A stretch of 64,000 nucleotides of DNA from Oscillospiraceae bacterium (lineage in GTDB: Bacteria; Bacillota; Clostridia; Oscillospirales; CAG-272): positions 53,198 through 117,197 of the forward strand of contig SVTK01000008.1 in assembly GCA_015063805.1 (NCBI GenBank), written 5' to 3'. Shown in pieces: positions 58,210 through 64,000 of this stretch. The notes under the pieces were generated by a model that was given only the letters and a program-made list of their open reading frames with translations, had not been told where the DNA came from and searched no databases. Numbering within the stretch: the first letter of the stretch is position 1; each line of letters opens with the position of its first letter. Position numbers and translations under genes: made by a program.

Positions 58210-61005
58210 ATGGCACAGGACTATACCAATACGCTTAACCTGCCCGCAACCGAATTCCCCATGCGCGGCAACCTTCCCAACCGCGAGCCCGACACCCTCA
58301 AGTACTGGGAAGAGATCGACCTCTACCGTGAAATGCTCAAGAAGAACGCCGACTGCCCTGCCTTCGTGCTGCATGACGGCCCTCCCTTCTCCAACGGCAA
58401 TATTCACATGGGCCACGCGCTGAATAAGATCCTCAAGGATTTCATCAACAAGTACAAATCCATGGCCGGATTCCGTGTCCCCTACGTGCCCGGCTGGGAT
58501 AACCACGGTCTGCCCATTGAGCGTGCCATCGAAAATTCCAAGAAAAAGCTGAACAAGGATATGTCGGTTCCCGAGTTCCGTCAGCACTGCGAGGAGTTCG
58601 CCGAGGACTTCATTCAGAAGCAGATGGCCGGCTTCAAGCGCCTTGGCGTGGTGGGCGATTGGGAGAACCCCTATCGCACCATGGACAAGCACTTCGAGGC
58701 TCAGGAGGTCAAGATCTTCGGCCAGATGTTCGACAAGGGCTACATCTATAAGGGCCTGAAGCCTGTGAGCTGGTGTCCCTTCTGCGCCACCGCTGTGGCC
58801 GAGGCCGACATCGAGTACAAGGATGATCCCTGTACCTCCGTTTACGTCAAGTTTGCCATGAAGGACGACCTGGGCAAGCTGGGCGAGTTCGACCTGTCCA
58901 AGACCTACTTCGTGATCTGGACCACCACCATCTGGACCCTCCCCGGCAACATGGCCATCTGTCTGCATCCCCGTGACAGCTATGTCCTGGTGAAGGCCGA
59001 GAACGGCGAGACCTATATCATGGCCGAGGCCCTGATGGAGAAGACCATGCAGGTGGGCGGCTTTGCCAACTACGAGGTTCTGGCCACCTATCCCGGTCAG
59101 TTCTTCGAGAATATGCTGGCACAGCATCCCTTCCTTGACAAGACTTCCCGTCTGGTCAACGCTGAGTATGTTACCATGGATTCCGGTACCGGCTGTGTAC
59201 ACACCGCCCCCGGTTTCGGTGCCGATGACTATCAGACCTGTATGCGCTACGGCATGGACCTGGTGGTGCCCGTTGACGACCACGGCCGCCACACCGATTA
59301 TGCCGGTAAGTACGCAGGGCTTCCCACTGAGGCTTCCAATCCCATCATTCTTGAGGATATGCGTCAGAGCGGTGCGCTCTTCGCTTCCGAGGAGATCATC
59401 CACTCCTATCCCCACCATGACCGCTGCAAGAAGCCCATTATCTTCCGTGCAACCCCCCAGTGGTTCTGCTCGGTGGAATCTTTCAAGGATCAGGCCATCA
59501 AGGCCATCGAGAACGTGGAGTGGTTCCCCGCATGGGGCGAGGACCGCATGGTCAGCATGATCCGCGAGCGCGCAGACTGGTGTATTTCCCGTCAGCGCCG
59601 CTGGGGTCTGCCCATCCCCGTGTTCTACTGTAAGGACTGTGGCAAGCCCGTTTCCACCCCCGAATCCATCGCCAAGATCTCGGCCCTCTTTGACGAGCAC
59701 GGCTCCAATATCTGGTTCGAGAAGGAAGCCATGGAGCTGATCCCCGACGGCTTCACCTGCCCGCACTGCGGCGGCAAGACCTTCGACAAGGAGAAGGATA
59801 CTCTCGACTGCTGGTTTGACTCCGGCTCCACCCACTTCGCTTCTCTGATGAAGGACACCCCCGAGCTGTGGCCCGCTGATGTTTATTTGGAGGGTGCCGA
59901 TCAGTATCGCGGCTGGTTCCAGTCCTCCCTGCTGACCTCTGTGGGTGCCCTGGACCGCGGCGCGCCCTTCAAGCAGGTTCTGACCCACGGCTGGGTCGTG
60001 GATGGCCAGGGCCGCGCTATGCACAAGTCCCTGGGCAATGGCGTTGATCCCGCAGACCTGGTCAAGGAGTTCGGTGCCGATATCGTCCGCCTGTGGGTGG
60101 CATCCGCCGACTACCATGTGGACGTCCGCTGCTCCAAGGAAATCTTCAAGCAGCTCTCGGATGCTTACCGCAAGCTCCGCAACACCGCCCGTATTCTGAT
60201 GGCCAACCTGGGTGACTTCAACCCCGAGACCGACATGGTTGCGGATGAGGCTCTGCTTGACATCGATAAGTGGGTGCTGGGCTCCCTCAACCGCCTGGTC
60301 AAGGCCTGTGTTGAGGCGTACGACCGCTATGAGTTCCACATCATTTACCACGAGATCAACAACTTCTGCACCGTGGAGCTTTCCAAGCTCTATATCGATA
60401 TCACCAAGGACCGTCTCTACACCGAGCGCGCCGATTCCGCCGCTCGCCGTGCAGGACAGACCACCATGTTCCGTGTGCTCACCGCACTGGCGCGCCTGCT
60501 GGCGCCCCTGCTGGCACACACCACCGAGGAGATCTGGCAGGCAATGCCTCACACCGCCGACGAGGATCGCCGCAGCGTTCTGCTGAACCGGATGCCCGTT
60601 TATGATGCGACTGAGCCCTTCGGTGAGGTGACCGATCGTTACAATACCCTCTTCGCCCTGCGCGATGACGTGATGAAGGCCCTGGAGATCGCCCGTGCCG
60701 ACAAGAAGATCGGTAAGTCGCTGGATGCCAAGGTGACGGTTTACTGCGGCGGCGAGGCTGCCGAGATCCTGCGCGGCTTCGGCGACGAGCTGAAGACCGT
60801 GTTCATCGTGTCGGGTGTCAGCCTGGCCGACGGTGAGCCCGCCGAGGGAGCTTTTGTCGAGTGCGTCTCCGAGGGAATTGCCGGCGTGCTGGTTGAGCAG
60901 GCCGACGGCGTCCGCTGCGACCGCTGCTGGATGTACACCACCGACGGCGGCGAGACCGCTGACGGCGGCCACCTCTGCGACCGCTGCCGCGCTGCAATTA
61001 AGTAA
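58210..61005 (+). CDS. ileS: Isoleucyl-tRNA synthetase
   Basis: HDGPPFSNGNIHMGHALNKILKDFI, GWDNHGLPIE, KSLGNGVDP, C-terminal Zn-finger CDRCWMY...CDRC. Confidence 0.98.
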   Translation: MAQDYTNTLNLPATEFPMRGNLPNREPDTLKYWEEIDLYREMLKKNADCPAFVLHDGPPFSNGNIHMGHALNKILKDFINKYKSMAGFRVPYVPGWDNHGLPIERAIENSKKKLNKDMSVPEFRQHCEEFAEDFIQKQMAGFKRLGVVGDWENPYRTMDKHFEAQEVKIFGQMFDKGYIYKGLKPVSWCPFCATAVAEADIEYKDDPCTSVYVKFAMKDDLGKLGEFDLSKTYFVIWTTTIWTLPGNMAICLHPRDSYVLVKAENGETYIMAEALMEKTMQVGGFANYEVLATYPGQFFENMLAQHPFLDKTSRLVNAEYVTMDSGTGCVHTAPGFGADDYQTCMRYGMDLVVPVDDHGRHTDYAGKYAGLPTEASNPIILEDMRQSGALFASEEIIHSYPHHDRCKKPIIFRATPQWFCSVESFKDQAIKAIENVEWFPAWGEDRMVSMIRERADWCISRQRRWGLPIPVFYCKDCGKPVSTPESIAKISALFDEHGSNIWFEKEAMELIPDGFTCPHCGGKTFDKEKDTLDCWFDSGSTHFASLMKDTPELWPADVYLEGADQYRGWFQSSLLTSVGALDRGAPFKQVLTHGWVVDGQGRAMHKSLGNGVDPADLVKEFGADIVRLWVASADYHVDVRCSKEIFKQLSDAYRKLRNTARILMANLGDFNPETDMVADEALLDIDKWVLGSLNRLVKACVEAYDRYEFHIIYHEINNFCTVELSKLYIDITKDRLYTERADSAARRAGQTTMFRVLTALARLLAPLLAHTTEEIWQAMPHTADEDRRSVLLNRMPVYDATEPFGEVTDRYNTLFALRDDVMKALEIARADKKIGKSLDAKVTVYCGGEAAEILRGFGDELKTVFIVSGVSLADGEPAEGAFVECVSEGIAGVLVEQADGVRCDRCWMYTTDGGETADGGHLCDRCRAAIK

Positions 61006-61073
61006 AATATTGGGGGTGCTTTTTGAAAAAAGCACCCCCAAACCCCCGCAAAAACTTTCGCGCACGCCACGGG
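61006..61073 (+). repeat. Dispersed palindromic intergenic element, copy R5a (tail-to-tail with R5b)
   Basis: TTGGGGGTGCTTTTTGAAAAAAGCACCCCCAA-ACCCCCGCAAAAACTTTC. Confidence 0.85.
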
Positions 61074-61083
61074 TTTGGGCGGG

Positions 61084-61166
61084 ATGAAAGTTTTTGGGGT
61101 TTGTCAAGGGGCCTTTTTTCAAAAAGGCCCCTTGACTGGGGTTTGGGGCAAAGACCCATGACCTTA
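61084..61166 (-). repeat. Dispersed palindromic intergenic element, copy R5b
   Basis: Minus strand: TAAGGTC-ATGGGTCTTTGCCCCAAACCCC-AGTCAAGGGGCCTTTTTGAAAAAAGGCCCCTTGAC-AAACCCCAAAAACTTTC. Confidence 0.85.
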
Positions 61167-61181
61167 CATCAGGAGGTTTGT

Positions 61182-61700
61182 ATGCTTTATTGGCTTCTTG
61201 TGATCATCGGCTCGGTTGGGCTTGATCAGCTCACCAAATGGCTGGCGGTGACCCATCTCAAGGGCGGAGAATCCTTCCCCCTGTGGGAGGGTGTGCTCCA
61301 CTTTACCTATGTGGAAAATACCGGCGCCGCTTTCGGCAGCTTCAAGGATCACCGCTGGTTTTTCATGATTACTTCTACCGTAATGATCATTGCCCTGGTG
61401 GCCTACTATCTTGCCGCCCGGCCCAAGGACTGGATCACCGTGACCGCGCTTGCCTTCATTACCGGCGGCGGTATCGGCAACATGATCGACCGCATCCTCT
61501 TGGGCTATGTGGTGGACTTCGTGGACTTCACCCTGATCAATTTTGCTGTGTTCAACGTGGCCGATGCCTTTGTCTGCGTGGGCGTGGGACTGATGTGCCT
61601 TGCCCTCATCCTTGAGGCGCGGGCTGAGGCGAAGAAGAAAGCAGCGGCAGAGACAACGCCGCAGGAGGATGAAAATGACGACCCATCGGCTGACCGCTGA
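61182..61700 (+). CDS. lspA: Lipoprotein signal peptidase
   Basis: IIGSVGLDQLTKWLAV, VENTGAAFGSF, GGGIGNMIDRILLGYVVDFVDF, FNVADAFVCVGV. Confidence 0.96.
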   Translation: MLYWLLVIIGSVGLDQLTKWLAVTHLKGGESFPLWEGVLHFTYVENTGAAFGSFKDHRWFFMITSTVMIIALVAYYLAARPKDWITVTALAFITGGGIGNMIDRILLGYVVDFVDFTLINFAVFNVADAFVCVGVGLMCLALILEARAEAKKKAAAETTPQEDENDDPSADR

Positions 61701-62619
61701 TCCCGCTGCGGCGGGACTCCGTCTTGATGTCTGGCTGGCGGATGCTCTGTCCATCACCCGTTCCGCCGCCGTCCGTCTGATCGAGGACGGCGGTGTTCGC
61801 GTTGACGGGACGCCTGCCCCCAAACGGCTGAAGCTGACCGGTGGAGAGACGGTGGAGGCCGAGATCCCCGATCCCGTTCCCGCAGAGGCACAGCCCGAGA
61901 ACATCCCCCTGGACATTGTCTACGAGGATGCCGATATTATCGTGGTGAACAAGCCCGCCGGGATGGTGGTTCATCCCGCAGCGGGGAATCCCACGGGCAC
62001 CCTGGTGAACGCTCTGCTTTGGCATTGCGGCGAGCGGCTGTCGGGCATCGGCGGAGTGATTCGCCCCGGCATTGTTCACCGTATCGATAAGGATACCAGC
62101 GGCCTTTTGGTGGTGGCCAAGCACGATGAAGCCCACCTGACTCTGGCCGCCGGCCTGAAGGATCACGCCATCGCCCGGGTCTATACCGCCATCGCCATCG
62201 GCACCCCCCGGGAGGACGAGGGGACCGTGGATGCCCCCATCGGACGGCATCCCACCGATCGCAAACGGATGGCTGTGATCCGGGACGGCGGTACTGCCCG
62301 GGATGCGGTGACCCATTATCGGGTGACCGAGCATTTTGAGGGGTTCTCGCTCCTTGAGTGCAGGCTGGAGACCGGCCGCACCCATCAGATCCGGGTGCAC
62401 ATGGCGTCCTTGGGGCATCCCCTGCTGGGGGATCCCGTCTATGGAGGGGACAAGACCGCCTTCGGCCGGCATCATCCTGGTCTGATCCACGGTCAATGCC
62501 TCCATGCACGGGAGCTGCATTTCGTGCATCCCCGCACCAAAGAACCGATGTGCTTCACCGCACCGTTGCCCGATGACTTTGAAGCGGTACTGGAAATCCT
62601 GCGGTGGAGTAGCCGATAA
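61675..62619 (+). CDS. RluD-family pseudouridine synthase
   Basis: S4 domain, VVNKPAGMVVHPA, GIVHRIDKDTSGLLVVAK, ECRLETGRTHQIRVH. Confidence 0.95.
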   Translation: MTTHRLTADPAAAGLRLDVWLADALSITRSAAVRLIEDGGVRVDGTPAPKRLKLTGGETVEAEIPDPVPAEAQPENIPLDIVYEDADIIVVNKPAGMVVHPAAGNPTGTLVNALLWHCGERLSGIGGVIRPGIVHRIDKDTSGLLVVAKHDEAHLTLAAGLKDHAIARVYTAIAIGTPREDEGTVDAPIGRHPTDRKRMAVIRDGGTARDAVTHYRVTEHFEGFSLLECRLETGRTHQIRVHMASLGHPLLGDPVYGGDKTAFGRHHPGLIHGQCLHARELHFVHPRTKEPMCFTAPLPDDFEAVLEILRWSSR

Positions 62620-62640
62620 ACCCTGACAGAGGAGATACCC

Positions 62641-63462
62641 ATGGGAAAATTTGACCATATTATCATCGTGACCGACATGGACGGCACGTTTCTGGACAGC
62701 ACAGGCCGCCCGGTGGAGAAAAACATTCGGGCAGTGGAGGCCTTCTGCCGCGAAGGCGGACATTTCACCTTCTCCACGGGGCGGATGCATGGGGACTTTG
62801 CCCTGCGTATGCCCGAACTTCTTCCCTTGGCGAACCTGCCCGCCATTTTGGTCAATGGGGGCTATCTGTACGACTTCGCCACGAAAATCGTCATCGAGGC
62901 CGATTACCTTGACTGCACGCTGGCCCGCGATCTGAATGCCTTGGTCAAGCAGGATTATCCCGGGGTAGGCCTGCGTCTCACCACCGCTACCGGTTTCCTG
63001 ACCGAAAAGGTGACCGACTTGATTGCCCACGATATGCGGGGCATGATGGATATTGTTGAGGTCCGCAGTGCGGAGACCTGGGACGGCGGCCTGTACTACA
63101 AGGCAGTGGCGCGGGGTGAAGCTGATGTTCTGCTTCGCCTTCGGGCAGATGCAGAGGCCAGATGGCCCGGTGCGCTTGCTCTCACCCGTTCCGGTGCCCG
63201 CACACTGGAATTCATGCCTGCCGGCATTTCCAAGGCCACACGACTTCCTCGCCTGCGTGATCTGTGCACGGTGGACGGAAAGCCTCCTGTCCTCTACGCA
63301 GCAGGAGATTTTGAAAACGATTTCGAGATGCTTTCTGCCGCCGATGTGGCGGTTTGCCCCACTAACGCGCTTCCTGCAATCCGGGAGATCTGTGATCTCT
63401 CCCCCGCCTCTAATGACGAGGGCGTGATCGCCGCGCTCATCGCGTCGCTGGAAGATCAATAA
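62641..63462 (+). CDS. Cof-type HAD-IIB family hydrolase
   Basis: VTDMDGTFLDSTGRPVEKN, GHFTFSTGRM, AGDFENDFEMLSAADVAVCP. Confidence 0.92.
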   Translation: MGKFDHIIIVTDMDGTFLDSTGRPVEKNIRAVEAFCREGGHFTFSTGRMHGDFALRMPELLPLANLPAILVNGGYLYDFATKIVIEADYLDCTLARDLNALVKQDYPGVGLRLTTATGFLTEKVTDLIAHDMRGMMDIVEVRSAETWDGGLYYKAVARGEADVLLRLRADAEARWPGALALTRSGARTLEFMPAGISKATRLPRLRDLCTVDGKPPVLYAAGDFENDFEMLSAADVAVCPTNALPAIREICDLSPASNDEGVIAALIASLEDQ

Positions 63463-63512
63463 TTTTTCTGCCGCTTATGCCGCCCCCTTGGCGTGCCTGC
63501 GATAAAGCAGAT

Positions 63513-63553
63513 AGAACGGTATAACCTAAAAAATGGTTATACCGTTTTATTTT
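63513..63553 (+). terminator. Intrinsic terminator after HAD hydrolase gene
   Basis: AACGGTATAACC-TAAAAAAT-GGTTATACCGTTTTATTTTT. Confidence 0.88.
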
Positions 63554-63677
63554 TCTTAAATCCAACCCCAAGTTGACTTTTCTTCACACAAAATATCTTT
63601 TTGATATGTTGGAAGCTACAAAAAATGTGGTATAATTATTACAGTGATCACGAAAATACTTTCAAGGAGGTAACCTT

Positions 63678-64000
63678 ATGAATATTGGTACGAATATATA
63701 TACGCTACGAAAGGAAAAGAAAATAACACAAGCGCAACTTGCCGAAAAGCTTGGTGTTTCGGAACAGGCTATTTCAAAATGGGAGAATGATCAATGTGCT
63801 CCCGATGTCAGTCTCTTCCCAATCATCGCGGAATTTTTTGGTGTCTCCATAGATCGTCTTTTTGGGTATCATACAAGCAGCTATAATGATGATGTGGAAG
63901 CAATTATGAAGGCTGCCGACGACAGCATGGACACATATAAGGAAATTGAAATTATCAGCGAGGGCTTGAAAAAGTACCCAAACAGTCCTGATTTGAAAAT
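63678..64000 (+). CDS. XRE family transcriptional regulator (3' truncated by window end)
   Basis: MNIGTNIYTLRKEKKITQAQLAEKLGVSEQAISKWENDQCAPDVSLFPIIAEFFGVSIDRLFG; RBS AAGGAGG. Confidence 0.9.
   Translation, partial: MNIGTNIYTLRKEKKITQAQLAEKLGVSEQAISKWENDQCAPDVSLFPIIAEFFGVSIDRLFGYHTSSYNDDVEAIMKAADDSMDTYKEIEIISEGLKKYPNSPDLK

Noticed and set aside
58186-61122. 978-aa ORF antisense to ileS
   Set aside because: Same shadow-ORF artefact opposite a highly conserved aminoacyl-tRNA synthetase.
1-64000. CRISPR arrays, prophage, transposases, integrases
   Set aside because: No regularly spaced direct repeats, cas-like genes, structural phage genes or transposase motifs seen; the short repeats found are palindromic and dispersed.

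Overview
The window is chromosomal, moderately GC-rich DNA that looks like a Clostridia/Oscillospiraceae-type Firmicute. That is inferred from gene content and codon usage; no taxonomy search was possible. It is mostly housekeeping genes: a miaB / RicA-YlbF-like / mutS / mutL / tgt block; a MarR-regulated heterodimeric ABC exporter; queG-like / membrane protein / mgsA / addB / addA; htrA / two-component system / sortase B; uvrA / CPBP / uvrB / radC; gpmI; an FtsX-type ABC transporter; nrdR; dapA-dapB behind a lysine riboswitch; queA-miaA; and the yggS-sepF-yggT-ylmH-divIVA-ileS-lspA-rluD division cluster. No CRISPR array, prophage, transposase, rRNA or tRNA was recognised. Two signals stand out. 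(1) A compact minus-strand operon at 42393-46543 encodes a BrxD-like (DUF2791) ATPase, a small class I SAM methyltransferase and an Lhr/BrxHI-like DEAD/DEAH helicase. It has its own sigma-A-like promoter and a 19-bp terminator hairpin, and none of the other BREX genes. It is a candidate stand-alone defence or nucleic-acid-processing module. (2) A dispersed family of about seven intergenic palindromic elements shares the core (G/C-rich stem)-CTTTTTGAAAAAAG-(stem)-CCCCGCAAAAACTTTC. The stems vary with mostly compensatory changes, two loci carry tail-to-tail pairs, and three copies share the terminal motif TAAGGTC, which supplies the stop codon of uvrB and of an ABC ATPase gene.
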